From the NCBI RefSeq assembly GCF_018327685.1, contig NZ_BNEL01000003.1, forward strand, positions 2,728,001-2,792,000: a stretch of 64,000 nucleotides of DNA. Direction: 5' to 3'. The position numbers were made by a program, and so were the translations under genes. Origin of the DNA: Streptomyces sp. TS71-3. GTDB lineage: Bacteria; Actinomycetota; Actinomycetes; Streptomycetales; Streptomycetaceae. Position 1 is the first letter of the stretch. Every line of letters starts with the position of its first letter. The notes beneath the pieces are model-generated. The model was not told where the DNA came from, made no database searches, and saw only the letters and a program-made list of their open reading frames with translations. Of this stretch, positions 16,133-26,596 are shown piece after piece.

Positions 16133-17359
16133 GTGCACGACCACAAGAGACTCGGCCGGGAACTCGGCCTGTTCGACACCGATCCGCTGATCGGCGCGGG
16201 ACTGCCGTACTGGCTGCCCGACGGTGCCGTCGTACGGCACACCGTGGAGGAGTACATCCGCGACGCCGAGCGGCGCGCCGGCTACCGGCACGTGTGCTCG
16301 CCCGTGCTCGGCAAGCGCGAGCTGTACGAGATCTCCGGGCACTGGTCGCACTACGGCGACGACATGTTCCCGCCGATGGACGTGGGCGGCGAGCAGATCG
16401 TGCTCCGGCCGAGCCTGTGCCCGCACCACGCGGTGATCTACCGCTCCCGCGCCCACAGCTACCGCGAACTTCCGCTGCGCATGGCCGAGCTGGGCGGCAT
16501 GTACCGCTCGGAGCTGTCGGGGGTGCTCGGCGGGCTGACCCGCGTGCGCGCCATCCAGCTCAACGACGCGCACATCTTCTGCTCCGTCGACCAGGTCGCC
16601 GGCGAGGCGAGCGGCGCCCTGGAGATGATCCGCGGGGCCTACCGGGCCCTCGGCATCGCCCCGGCCCGCTACCGCCTCTCCCTGCCAGGGCCCGGCGGCA
16701 AGTACGTGGCCGCCCCCGAACTGTGGCGGCGCGCCACCGCCCTGCTCACCGATGTCCTCGACAGCTCGGGCCTGCCCTACGAGGCGGTCCCGGGCGAGGC
16801 CGCCTTCTACGGGCCCAAGATCGATGTGCAGGTCGCGGACGGCGCCGGCCGGGAGACCACCCTGTCCACCGTCCAGGTCGACTTCCACCAGCCCGAGCGG
16901 TTCGACCTCCAGTACGTCGGCGCGGACGGCGCGAGGCACCGCCCCGTCATGGTGCACCGCAGCATCGTCGGCAGCGTGGAGCGGGCGGTCGCCCATCTGA
17001 TCGAGCAGCACGGCGGTGCCTTCCCGGCCTGGCTCGCCCCCACCCAGCTCGTCGTTCTGCCCGTCTCCGAGGCCGAGGCGGACTGCGCCGAGGCGCTGGC
17101 GCGGCGCTGCCGCGACCTCGGGCTGCGCGCCGAAGCGGTCGGACCGGAGGTGGGCAGCCTGGCGGCGCGCGTCCGCCAGTCCCGGCTGGTGCCGTACCAG
17201 GGCGTTCTCGGGTCCAGGGAGGCCGCCGACGGCACCCTCGCCCTGCGCCTGCGGGACGGCCGCCGCCTCGCGCCCGCCGCCGTCGCGGACGTCCTCGCCC
17301 GCGTCCTCGAACTCGTCGCCGCCCGCTCCGTCGAGCTGTGGGAGGAGGAGGCGGTGTGA
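16133..17359 (+). CDS. threonyl-tRNA synthetase, short form without TGS/editing domains
   Basis: 408 aa from GTG at 16133 (GAGGAG, 6-nt spacing). It begins directly with the class II catalytic core (GLFDTDPLIGAGLPYWLPDG); motif 2 region ELSGVLGGLTRVRAIQLNDAHIFC and the Zn ligands Cys (SLCPHH), His (DAHIF) and His (VMVHRS) are all present. The C-terminal anticodon-binding domain (APTQLVVLPVSEAEADC...) is complete. A usual bacterial ThrRS is about 650 aa with TGS and editing domains, both missing here, so this is probably a second, inducible synthetase (S. coelicolor also has a second ThrRS gene). Expression is likely attenuator-controlled. Such paralogues can confer resistance to ThrRS inhibitors; that role is inference. 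Confidence 0.92.
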   Translation: MHDHKRLGRELGLFDTDPLIGAGLPYWLPDGAVVRHTVEEYIRDAERRAGYRHVCSPVLGKRELYEISGHWSHYGDDMFPPMDVGGEQIVLRPSLCPHHAVIYRSRAHSYRELPLRMAELGGMYRSELSGVLGGLTRVRAIQLNDAHIFCSVDQVAGEASGALEMIRGAYRALGIAPARYRLSLPGPGGKYVAAPELWRRATALLTDVLDSSGLPYEAVPGEAAFYGPKIDVQVADGAGRETTLSTVQVDFHQPERFDLQYVGADGARHRPVMVHRSIVGSVERAVAHLIEQHGGAFPAWLAPTQLVVLPVSEAEADCAEALARRCRDLGLRAEAVGPEVGSLAARVRQSRLVPYQGVLGSREAADGTLALRLRDGRRLAPAAVADVLARVLELVAARSVELWEEEAV

Positions 17360-17377
17360 CGGCGCCGGGCAGCGGGA

Positions 17378-17411
17378 GGCCGCCGGCGGGACCCTCAACC
17401 CGCCGGCGGCC
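17378..17411. terminator. bidirectional hairpin terminator
   Basis: Perfect 13-bp stem GGCCGCCGGCGGG / CCCGCCGGCGGCC, 8-nt loop, between the convergent ThrRS and DoxX genes. Confidence 0.85.
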
Positions 17412-17438
17412 GGTCTACTCAGGCGCTCCGGTCGCCCG

Positions 17439-17876
17439 TCACCCCCGCACGGCCGGTGCGGGCACCGCCGCCTGGCCGCGGAGGCGTTCGACGGCCGAGC
17501 TGAGCGCGAAGCTGCCGGGGCCGAGGCACATGATGAGCAGGAAGGCCCAGCAGAACATCACCGCGGGCTCCCCGCCGTTCTGGATCGGCAGCAGCTCGTG
17601 CGGCTGGTGCTCGGTGAAGTAGGCGAAGGCCATGGAGCCGGAGCAGACCATGGCGGCCGTGCGGGTGCCGAAGCCGGCCAGGACGAGGATGCCGCCCACC
17701 AACTGGATGAGCGCGGCCCACCAGCCGGGCCACTGTCCGAAGGCGGGTGCGCCGCCGCCGTGCGGTGCGGCCAGTACACCGAAGAGCGTCGAGATGCCGT
17801 GGCAGACGAAGAGCAGTGCCACGACGATGCGGAAGAGACCGAGAACGTGCGGTGTGTGCTTGTCCAACTGATCCAT
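17439..17876 (-). CDS. DoxX family membrane protein
   Basis: 145 aa from the ATG at 17876 (AAAGGG about 9 nt upstream). Four hydrophobic segments are seen, with the family's GLFRIVVALLFVCHG start, GGILVLAGFGTRTAAMV in the middle and AYFTEH before the third loop. DoxX proteins are small quinone-linked or redox-associated membrane proteins of varied, poorly defined role. It stands alone, transcribed in the same direction as the GH6 gene upstream. Confidence 0.88.
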   Translation of the reverse strand: MDQLDKHTPHVLGLFRIVVALLFVCHGISTLFGVLAAPHGGGAPAFGQWPGWWAALIQLVGGILVLAGFGTRTAAMVCSGSMAFAYFTEHQPHELLPIQNGGEPAVMFCWAFLLIMCLGPGSFALSSAVERLRGQAAVPAPAVRG

Positions 17877-18142
17877 CGAGAGGCCCTTTCTCGCGTGCGC
17901 GATGATCAGGAAGCACCACGGAGGCGACCGCTGGTGTCTCCGTGGGGGTGCGGAGCGCGCATCCCCCGTCCTGCGGGAGGACGGGACCGCGTGCGCCCCC
18001 CGGCCCGTCCCGCGTCCGCCGTGGTCGGGCGTGTGCGGCACGGGGCCGGGCCGGTGGTCGTCGGTGGGGGCTGCCGCGCAGCCGGGGCACGTCGGGCGGG
18101 GCCGGTTCGGCGGAGGTCCGTTGGCGTGCGTGAACTGTCCGT

Positions 18143-19656
<1,514 letters not shown>

Positions 19657-19657
<1 letters not shown>

Positions 19658-21510
19658 TAGCCGTGGTGTGCCGTGGAGGTGTCCCGCGGCAGCGTGCTGC
19701 CGGTGACGGTGTGCACGCCCCGGGTGGACACCGGCCGGGCGGGCGGCACGGCTTGGTCCGCCCCGGCCGAACGCGCGTCGTGCACCGGTGCGGTGGACGC
19801 CTGCTGCCCGTTCGCGTCGCGGTGGTGGCCGGTGTGCACCTGGCCGGCGGCCGGCACGACCAGCTCGGTGACGGAGTAGCCGGGCAGCGTCAGCGACGCC
19901 TTGCCGCCGCTCACGACCTGGTCGGGGAGCCGGGTGATGGCGGACGTGTTCGCGCCGCTGTACTGGAACACCTGGGCCCGTGTCCTGCTCGCCAGCCCCG
20001 TGACGTTCAGCGGTGTGGTCAGCCCGTCGGTAAACTTGTTGATCACCATCAGCGTCAGCGCGCCGTCCGAGGAGCGCCGCGAGGCGAAGACGGAGACCTT
20101 GTCGGGGTCGGCGCTCGCCGCCGTCAGGGAGGTGTCGCCGAACGCCGATCCCCTGCCGTCGTAGTCGAGGTACATCCGGAACGCGAACGCACCCGGGTCG
20201 GTGGGGGCCGGCGGCGACCAGAGCGTGGCCAGGTCGAGGCCCTCGCGCCCGTAGATGCCGAGCACGTCCGCCTCGGCCAGGGCGCCGTCGATGTGGTCCA
20301 GCGCGCCCCAGTTGTACTCGCTGACGGCGAGCTTGGTGCCGGGGTAGTTCTGGTCCACGAGCTGGCGCATCCGCGGGATGAGGTCCACCGGCTGGTTGAT
20401 CCAGCTCTCGTCGGTGTAGCCGGGGTCCCAGAGCTGCCGGGTGGAGCGCAGCCGCAGGGCCTGGGTGGCAGCGTCCTCACCGCCGCTGGTGATGCCCGAG
20501 CCCTGCGGGTACCAGTGGTTGTCGTAGTAGTCGAGGATCCGGGTGCGGTGCTGCCGCTGGTAGGCGGCCATCTGCCGCAGGTACCAGGTGGCGTAGGGGA
20601 CGCCGCCGTGTGCGGCCTGGTCGGGCGGGTTGGACCAGCAGTCGCCGCCCGTCTCGTTGCACGTCTTCTGGTCGAGCCCGGAGAGCAGGATGGAGTTCCA
20701 GCCCCAGCCGACCGGGCCGAGCGTCCGGGCGCCGGGGTCGGCGGCCTTGACCGCACCCGCGATGGTGTACGTGCTGTCCCTGATCTCGTCGTAGCCGGCG
20801 CCCTCGGGATGCACGTCGCGGTGGGTGGCGTGCCAGATGTCGGCCTCGTTGTCGAGGTCGTAGTACTTCACACCGCCCTTCGCGGCCGTGCCGTACTTCC
20901 CGGTGAGGTGGCGCAGCCAGTCCGTGACGTACGCGGCGCCGGCCCTGACGCTGGTGTCCGCCGGGTCGTTGCCCGTGACGTTCTTGCCGTCCGTGGCCAC
21001 GCCGTTGCCGCAGTCGGGCATCCACTGGTCGGTGCTCTGCTGGGGACCGTACTTCGCCACGCCGAACCCGCAGGCCTTCTCGCGGTCCTTGGGCACCCAG
21101 CCGATCAGCGGCACCGTCAGGATGGTGTCCGCGCCGGCGGTCTCGTCCTTCTCGACGAACTGGTCGGTGCTGGAGCCGTCCGGCAGCCGGGCCGGGTCGG
21201 CGACGTCGTCCGGGATGTTCTCGAAGTACCAGTCGCTGGCCCGGTTGCTGGTGCTGGTGAGGTAGTTGTAGCGGGTGGTGGCGTTGCCTCCCCACCGGTC
21301 CACGGGCAGCTTCAGCTCCTTGGCGAGGCCCGCGTCGGCGAAGTTCATGCCGTAGATGTCCGGGCTGATCGGATGGCCGGCCGCCTTGGCGTCCACGGTG
21401 AGCGCGGGGCCGCCGGCCGCATGGGCCAGCGGGGATCCGGCCACCATGGTCGCCGCGGTGACCACCGCCGCGGCCAGCAGCGGCAGGACCGTCGACCGCT
21501 TGGGGTGCAT
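19657..21510 (-). CDS. secreted GH44 endoglucanase/xyloglucanase, C-terminus possibly cut by MITE
   Basis: 617 aa from ATG 21510 (GGAGGAG, 6-nt spacing). The signal peptide ends SPLAHA near 31. The catalytic domain (TVDAKAAGHPISPDIYGMNF onward) matches GH44; acid/base Glu222 in DLDNEADIWHATH and nucleophile Glu398 in AVSEYNWGALDH are in place. A beta-sandwich domain ends about residue 555 (PGYSVTELVVPAAG). The last 62 residues are a Ser/Thr/Pro/His linker that stops exactly at the end of the MITE-like element, suggesting loss of a further C-terminal domain. GH44 enzymes cut cellulose and xyloglucan internally. Two CebR-type boxes lie upstream. Confidence 0.92.
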
Positions 21511-21689
21511 GAGGGGCTCCTCCCTGAAAGAGCACGAGAACGGCGTGGACCGCGACCATCGAGGCCGGCGGACACACGGGTCCGGCGGGCCGCGGGGGCG
21601 GTGACGGGGAGAACTGGTGGTGCGCGATCTCGTACGTCCTGACCGGGGCATGTCACGCCGCAGGAGGGGAGGCTCAAGACGCAAGGATC

Positions 21690-21732
21690 TGGGAGCGCTT
21701 CCAGAGAACATCCCCCAACCCGACCGCGTCAA
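21690..21732 (-). promoter_or_regulatory. GH44 promoter region with CebR-type operator
   Basis: TGGGAGCGCTTCCA at 21690-21703, 180 bp before the GH44 start. A TTGACG -35-like element lies at 21732-21727; the -10 is not clear. Confidence 0.7.
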
Positions 21733-21826
21733 GGGGATGTTCAACTCTTGTTTCGACGCGGTCTCAGGCGGCTGTTCCCGTGTCGTGATCCTTCAAGTCT
21801 TTGCGCCATACCACTTCCGCAGCGGT

Positions 21827-21867
21827 TTGCCACTCGATACAGTCAGATTTTATGGGAGCGCTTCCAT
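21827..21867 (+). promoter_or_regulatory. CebR-type operator before RsbW-like gene
   Basis: TGGGAGCGCTTCCA at 21854-21867, 92 bp before the ATG at 21959. TTGCCA (21827-21832) and TTATGG (21851-21856) with an 18-bp spacer are a weak promoter candidate overlapping the operator. Confidence 0.65.
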
Positions 21868-21958
21868 AGGGTGCTTCCGTGAACCTCCAAGCCCCACCGC
21901 GCCACCCAGGGAACGCCGAGACACACGACGCAGAGGCACACGACATGAGGAAGTTCCG

Positions 21959-22447
21959 ATGACCCCAGTTGACGCGCCTTTGCAGGTGGGAGAAGAGATG
22001 GACCTGCGGATGGGCGATCCGGAGGAGGGACTCGTCCTGTCGTGCGACTTCTCCCTGCCCACCGACCCCGTCTCCGTGCCCGCCTCGCGCGCCATCGCCG
22101 GCCAGACCCTGGACGCCTGGGGCTTCGCCCGCGGCGACGAGCTCCGTGAGAAGGCGCTGCTGGTACTGAGCGAGCTGGTCACCAACAGCGTGCGGCACGC
22201 CGCCTCCCTCTCTCCCCATGTCGAGGTCGGCCTCAGCCTGACGGGCAGCGAGCTGACCGTCGCCGTCCACGACCGGCACCCGTTCCGCCCGTTCCCCCTT
22301 CCGGGGCCCCGCGCCGACGGCAGCGGAGGGTGGGGGCTGCGCCTGGTGAGGGACCTCGCCGCGGAGACGGGCGGTGCGATGGCCGTCCGCGCCGACCGGG
22401 ACGGTTCCGGCAAGACGGTGGCGGCGCGCCTTCCCCTGAGTGTCTAG
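21959..22447 (+). CDS. RsbW-like ATP-binding (anti-sigma type) regulator
   Basis: 162 aa from ATG 21959, preceded by GAGGAAG; a Met at residue 14 is an alternative start. The HATPase_c fold shows the N box (VLSELVTNSVRHAA, about residues 63-76) and a G2 loop (GGWGLRLVRDLA). The G1 box is altered (VAVHDRHPF, where DxG is usual). Streptomyces encodes dozens of such proteins, mostly anti-sigma or anti-anti-sigma partners. Its unusual feature is the CebR-type operator in its promoter, shared in layout with divergent GH44, which suggests it responds to cellulose breakdown products. No sigma gene is adjacent. Confidence 0.85.
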   Translation: MTPVDAPLQVGEEMDLRMGDPEEGLVLSCDFSLPTDPVSVPASRAIAGQTLDAWGFARGDELREKALLVLSELVTNSVRHAASLSPHVEVGLSLTGSELTVAVHDRHPFRPFPLPGPRADGSGGWGLRLVRDLAAETGGAMAVRADRDGSGKTVAARLPLSV

Positions 22448-23342
22448 CCGTCGCTGACGGCACCCTGTGCGCGGGGTGTGCGGCACGGCGGCCGTGTGCT
22501 GCGCCGCGGTGCCCGCGGTGTGCGTGCCGCGGTGCCCGCGGTGTGCGCCCCTTTGTGGCTCGTGGCCGATGGCCTCAGGCGCTTTGCCGTGCGTGCGGTT
22601 TGCCGGTCCGCACCGCCCTGGCGCCGTCCGTCGTGCCGTCCCACCCTTCCTCTGTACGGCTTCGGTCCCGGCCCGTGTCGACGGGATGGCCGCGTCCGGC
22701 TTGCGTGCAGATCCTCAACGCATCTGCGTGCGGCGGCGTCAGGGGGCCGCGTCCACCGCGCTCACTGCGTCCATCGGTGTCGGATTCGGCGGCCGGTGCG
22801 CGAAGCGGCGGGTTCGACGCGCCGGCACACACCGCCTGACGGTGCCGCGCGGTGGTGGGCGGACGCGGTCGCGGGCGGGCCCACCGACGGTGCGTTCTCC
22901 ACGCATGCGAAGACACACTGTCGCGGGACACGAGTGGGCTCCGGCCCGTTGGGGTCGGTCATCGCTCGGCCACCGCGTCGTGGTGGTCGTTCGCGCGGTT
23001 CCCCGCGCCCCTTTGGGTCCAGTCCCTTGCAGTTGTCGTTTGGCGGTTGGTTGGTCGTGGTTGATTGCGCAGTTCCCCGCGCCCCTTTTGGGGTCCAGTC
23101 CCTTGCGGTCGTTGTTTGGCAGTCGCCTGGTCGTGGTTGTTCGCGCGGTTCCCCGCGCCCCTTGTGGGGTGGGCTGGGGGAGCGGCCGGCCATGGCCTGA
23201 CCCTCGGATGGCCACCGGGCCCGCACGGGCACCTCCCGTCGTGGGCACGGTGCCGGAGCGCCGGGCCGGGTGCATGGCGAAGGACCCCGTGCGGTCCTGG
23301 GGATCGCACGGGGTCACCAAGTGCGCTGTGCTGTGTGGCCGC
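22448..23342. other. 895-bp gene-free region with repeats
   Basis: No frame here looks coding. A 22-bp unit starting GCCGCGGTGCCCGCGGTG is repeated at 22503-22524 and 22526-22547, and a 75-bp tandem repeat lies near 22977-23170. The rest has no recognisable gene, operator or terminator. Confidence 0.6.
22977..23170. repeat. three tandem copies of a ~75-bp unit with GTTCCCCGCGCCCC core
   Basis: Cores GCGC(G/A)GTTCCCCGCGCCCC occur at 22993-23011, 23067-23085 and 23143-23161, spaced 74 and 76 bp. Each is preceded by a variant of TGGTCGT and followed in copies 1 and 2 by a GTCCAGTCCCTTGC segment. Motifs of this kind are, to my knowledge, dispersed through Streptomyces chromosomes. Confidence 0.75.
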
Positions 23343-24713
23343 TTACCTGACCGGCGGGTAGGCGTTCTTCAGCAGTTCCTGGAACTGCGCGGAGAACCAG
23401 TCGCCGGAGAGCGGGGCGTTGGCCAGGGCGCCGGACATGTTGTTGTTGTTGCGCGGGTTGCCGGTGTACGTCGGGTCGCACATCCGGTCGAAGCCCTTGC
23501 CCTCGTCGTTCGGGATCTCCTGGCTGGCGCCGTCGGACTCGCCCGGGGGCTTCATCCAGACGTACGCGTCGATGCCCGTGGCGGGAGAGGCCTTCGGACG
23601 CTCGCCGAGACCGGCGCCGGACTGGTTGCACCAGTTGCCGAGCTGGATGCGGCGATCGATGCGGCCGCCGTTGACGTATGCGTCGGCGCTGGTCTTCGGG
23701 CCGGGCCCGGTGGGACGGGCGGATCCGCCCCAGCCGTTGCGGGAGGTGTCGATGAGCGCGCCGATGTCGCTCCTGAAGCCGTCCTTCTTCATCTCGGCCA
23801 CGAAGGCCTGGGCGAACGACAGCTCGTCGACGTAGTCGTTCCAGTCGATCCACTTGGCCTGCGAGCGCACCGGCTGGCCGTTGATCGTGTCGCCGACCTT
23901 GAAGTACGGCTCCTGGGTCGCCGAGTAGTTGGCGGTGTTGGTGATGATGCCCGCCACGTCGTCGACCGAGGCACCGGCCGTGGTGGCCGCCTGGTGGAGC
24001 AGCTGGGCGGTGGCGCCGAAGTTGTCCGCCCACCCGATCCAGCCGTGGTGGCCCGCGTCGATGTAGTTGTACACGTTCTGGGCGGCACCGAGCTTGCCCA
24101 GCGCGTAGCCGACACCGGTCACGTAGTTGCCGTTGGCCTTCATGGTGTCGCACTGCGGCGTTGCGGTCGCCCGGCTGCCCGTGTTCGTCACCAGGTTCGG
24201 CAGCGAGTCGATCTCGATCGTGTTCACGATCCGGAGGTCGGCGTAGGCCGGGTCCGACTCGATCGCCGCGATCGGGTCGATGTAGTCGCTCTCGTACTTG
24301 CCGATCTCGTCCGGGCCCAGCTCGCCGTTGGAGGCGAGGGCCGCACAGTCCCGGCCGGGCAGGTCGTAGATCACGATCTGGATCAGGTTGGCGCCCTGCG
24401 ACTTCGCCTTGTCGAGGTGCGCCTTGAGGCCCATGGCCCCGCTGGTGCCCTGGATGGCGGCGATACGGTCCATCCAGACACCGGTGGGCTGGTTGGAGAT
24501 GGCCGCACCACCGGATTCGGCGGCGGCCTTCGCGGACCAGTCCGGGTTGACGTACACCTTGGCGCCCGCGTACGGGTTGTCAACGCGCGCGGCGGCGGCG
24601 CCGTTGGCGGAGCCACCGCTCATCACCATCAGCCCGGAGGCGAGTGCCATGGCGGCCAGGGCGGCGAGGCTGCCGCGACGGTAGCGCGAGATACGTGGGG
24701 GGCCTGATCTCAT
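23343..24713 (-). CDS. secreted GH6 cellobiohydrolase (exocellulase)
   Basis: 456 aa from ATG 24713 (AAGGAG, 6-nt spacing). The signal peptide runs to about residue 38 (GGSANGAAA). The GH6 catalytic core has YDLPGRDC, NTIEIDSLPNLV (catalytic acid Asp), IDAGHHGWIGW and WMKPPGESDG. The extra loop sequence relative to the endoglucanase at 18143 (for example DEIGKYESDYIDPIAAIESDPAYADL) is typical of tunnel-forming exocellulases that release cellobiose from non-reducing ends. No CBM on either side. Two abutting CebR-type operators lie in its promoter, the tightest-looking control in the window. Confidence 0.93.
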   Translation of the reverse strand: MRSGPPRISRYRRGSLAALAAMALASGLMVMSGGSANGAAAARVDNPYAGAKVYVNPDWSAKAAAESGGAAISNQPTGVWMDRIAAIQGTSGAMGLKAHLDKAKSQGANLIQIVIYDLPGRDCAALASNGELGPDEIGKYESDYIDPIAAIESDPAYADLRIVNTIEIDSLPNLVTNTGSRATATPQCDTMKANGNYVTGVGYALGKLGAAQNVYNYIDAGHHGWIGWADNFGATAQLLHQAATTAGASVDDVAGIITNTANYSATQEPYFKVGDTINGQPVRSQAKWIDWNDYVDELSFAQAFVAEMKKDGFRSDIGALIDTSRNGWGGSARPTGPGPKTSADAYVNGGRIDRRIQLGNWCNQSGAGLGERPKASPATGIDAYVWMKPPGESDGASQEIPNDEGKGFDRMCDPTYTGNPRNNNNMSGALANAPLSGDWFSAQFQELLKNAYPPVR

Positions 24714-24799
24714 GCTGAGCTCCTTCGTTGTGACCGCGACGGAGTTGTCGTGATCATGACATGACGTCAGAAACATGGCTCCATAACGGGCGGGGGGAT

Positions 24800-24865
24800 T
24801 GGGAGCGCTCCCATGGAAGCGCTTCCAGTTCGCCCGACCGTACCAGCGCCGTAACACTCTGAAAA
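24800..24865 (-). promoter_or_regulatory. GH6 promoter with two abutting CebR-type operators
   Basis: TGGGAGCGCTCCCA (24800-24813) is directly followed by TGGAAGCGCTTCCA (24814-24827), with no bases between. On the minus strand a TTTTCA -35-like (24865-24860), 17-bp spacer and TACGGT -10-like (24842-24837) lie just upstream, so the double operator covers the start of transcription. Confidence 0.85.
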
Positions 24866-25139
24866 GAGCCCGCAACAATCTGGTGTCTCTTCGGGTGGCG
24901 CGCGGCAGGTCAAGGGGGTGGTGCCGGTGCGGGATGTGTGCGCCAGGCCGTGTCCGGGGCGGGGTCAACGCCCGTGGACGGCCTGGGTGCGCCCGGCGGG
25001 ACGTCCCTTCCCGGCCAGGCTTCTGGACGACTCTTCCAGACGTATGGACGGCCGTCCATACCCCGGTCAGCGGAGTGCTGGGGGGGTGCGGCGTCCTGTG
25101 CGGTGACCGCATCGGTCACCGCACAGGACACGGTGTCGG
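24866..25139. other. intergenic region with palindromes
   Basis: No gene seen. Contains the 18-bp perfect palindrome TATGGACGGCCGTCCATA at about 25041-25058 and the terminator at 25093-25129. Confidence 0.5.
25093..25129 (-). terminator. terminator of NIPSNAP gene
   Basis: Perfect 17-bp stem (GTCCTGTGCGGTGACCG at 25093-25109 with 25113-25129) and 3-nt loop, 10 bp after the gene's stop. Confidence 0.85.
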
Positions 25140-25454
25140 TCAGGGGCGGTCCGGCAGCAGCGGGCGCATGAAGGTGCGCTCGTAGCGCAGGACGCAGCCG
25201 CTCTCGTCCCTGATGCGGTCCGCCTCGATGAACTCGGGGTCCCGGCCGAACAGGGCCCGGTACTCCTCGTAGGCGGCGAGGCTGGGGAAGCTGAACAGCG
25301 CGAGCGCTCTGTCGCTGGCGCCCTCGGACGGCAGGAAGTACCCGTGGTGCGTGCCGCCGTGCCGGTCGACCAGCTCCATCCAGCGGTGCCCGAAGCGCTC
25401 GAATGACTCGATCTTCGCCGGGTCGATCACATACTGGACCACGCAGGTAATCAT
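25140..25454 (-). CDS. NIPSNAP family protein
   Basis: 104 aa from ATG 25454; a GTG two codons earlier is possible. The sequence MITCVVQYVIDPAKIESFERFGHRWMELVDRHGG, the YFLPSEGASDRALALFSFPSLAAYEEYRALF middle and the final YERTFMRPL match the small dimeric alpha/beta-barrel NIPSNAP fold. Biochemical roles are not established for most bacterial members. It is monocistronic with its own terminator and lies near an SDR gene on the same strand. Confidence 0.87.
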   Translation of the reverse strand: MITCVVQYVIDPAKIESFERFGHRWMELVDRHGGTHHGYFLPSEGASDRALALFSFPSLAAYEEYRALFGRDPEFIEADRIRDESGCVLRYERTFMRPLLPDRP

Positions 25455-25607
25455 CCGCACGAGGCTAGTGCCGTCCTCCGGACGACGCCGAGACCCGAAC
25501 GCGATCCGCGGTGGCCTGGACCCGCGGCGGCGTCCGTGAGTCCGGTCCCGGCGGGGTCGCCGGCGGTGCGGCCGTGGTGCGGTGTGCCCCGACGGTGTGC
25601 TCGTGTC

Positions 25608-26492
25608 TCATGCGCTCCGGTCGCCGGAGAGCGTGCCGAGCCACCGCGAGCCGTCGCCGTCGGTGTGGTCGTGGTCGGTGGAGACGCTGAGGTGCTGCCA
25701 CTTCTCGTCCTCGTCGAGGCGCCGGGCCCAGGCGGCGCGTCCGTAGGCGTAGGCGTCCGAGCCGAGCAGCAGGCGCATCGGGGGCTCGTCGAGATCGGCG
25801 ACGGCGAGGACGGCGAGAGCCACCCTGGCCGGGTCGCCGACGGCCTCCTGGGCGAACGTGGCCATCGACTCCGCCGCGGCGCCGACGGTGGCCCGGTAGG
25901 GCTCGCTGACCGGTGGGGTGTGCATGGACGCCCCGGCCCAGTCGGTGCGCATGCCGCCGGGTTCCAGGACGGTGACCTTGATGCCCAGCGGGGCGACCTC
26001 GGTGGCCAGGACCTCGGAGAAGCCGCCGAGGGCCCACTTGGCCGACTGGTAGGCGGTCATGCCGGGGCTGGCGATCCGGCCGCCCAGGGAGGAGACCTGG
26101 ATGATGTGGCCGCCGCCCTGCTGCCGCATCACCGGCAGGGCGGCCCGGCTGAGGTGGACCGGGCCGTGGAAGTTGGTGTCGACCTGGCGGCGGAAGGCCT
26201 CCATGGTGGTGTCCTCCAGGGCCGCGCGGTCGCCCTGGCCGGCGTTGTTCACCGCGACGTCCAGGCGTCCGAACGCCTCGATGGTCTCGCGCACGACGCG
26301 TTCCGCGGCGCCGGCGTCGGTCACGTCGAACTGCGATGTGCGCATCCGGTCGCCGTGCGCGGCGGCCATGCCGGCGAGCGCGCGCGGGTCACGGGCGGTG
26401 GCCATCACCCGGTGCCCGGCGGCCAGCGCCGCGCTGACGATCTCGCGGCCGAGGCCGCGGGAGGAACCGGTGACCAGGAATGTCTTCGGCAT
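25608..26492 (-). CDS. SDR family NAD(P)-dependent oxidoreductase
   Basis: 294 aa. Classical SDR features: TGSSRGLG cofactor loop (residues 8-15), NNAGQ, and the catalytic Ser in QVSSLGG followed by Tyr-x-x-x-Lys in YQSAKWALGG. It belongs to the broad family of single-subunit SDRs annotated as short-chain dehydrogenases. It is divergent from the TetR gene at 26627 across a spacer with two operators, so TetR likely represses it until a ligand (perhaps its substrate) appears. Substrate unknown. Confidence 0.9.
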   Translation of the reverse strand: MPKTFLVTGSSRGLGREIVSAALAAGHRVMATARDPRALAGMAAAHGDRMRTSQFDVTDAGAAERVVRETIEAFGRLDVAVNNAGQGDRAALEDTTMEAFRRQVDTNFHGPVHLSRAALPVMRQQGGGHIIQVSSLGGRIASPGMTAYQSAKWALGGFSEVLATEVAPLGIKVTVLEPGGMRTDWAGASMHTPPVSEPYRATVGAAAESMATFAQEAVGDPARVALAVLAVADLDEPPMRLLLGSDAYAYGRAAWARRLDEDEKWQHLSVSTDHDHTDGDGSRWLGTLSGDRSA

Positions 26493-26548
26493 GCAATGAC
26501 TCCGTACGGGGTGGGTCTGCGGGCGGGTCTGCTTACGCCCCGGTATTC

Positions 26549-26567
26549 AACGCAATCTGATTGCGTT
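26549..26567. promoter_or_regulatory. TetR operator 1
   Basis: AACGCAATCTGATTGCGTT, an almost perfect 19-bp palindrome of form AACGCA-N7-TGCGTT, nearer the SDR gene. Confidence 0.8.
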
Positions 26568-26596
26568 ATCTCGACGCTAGCACGGCCGCATGGATT

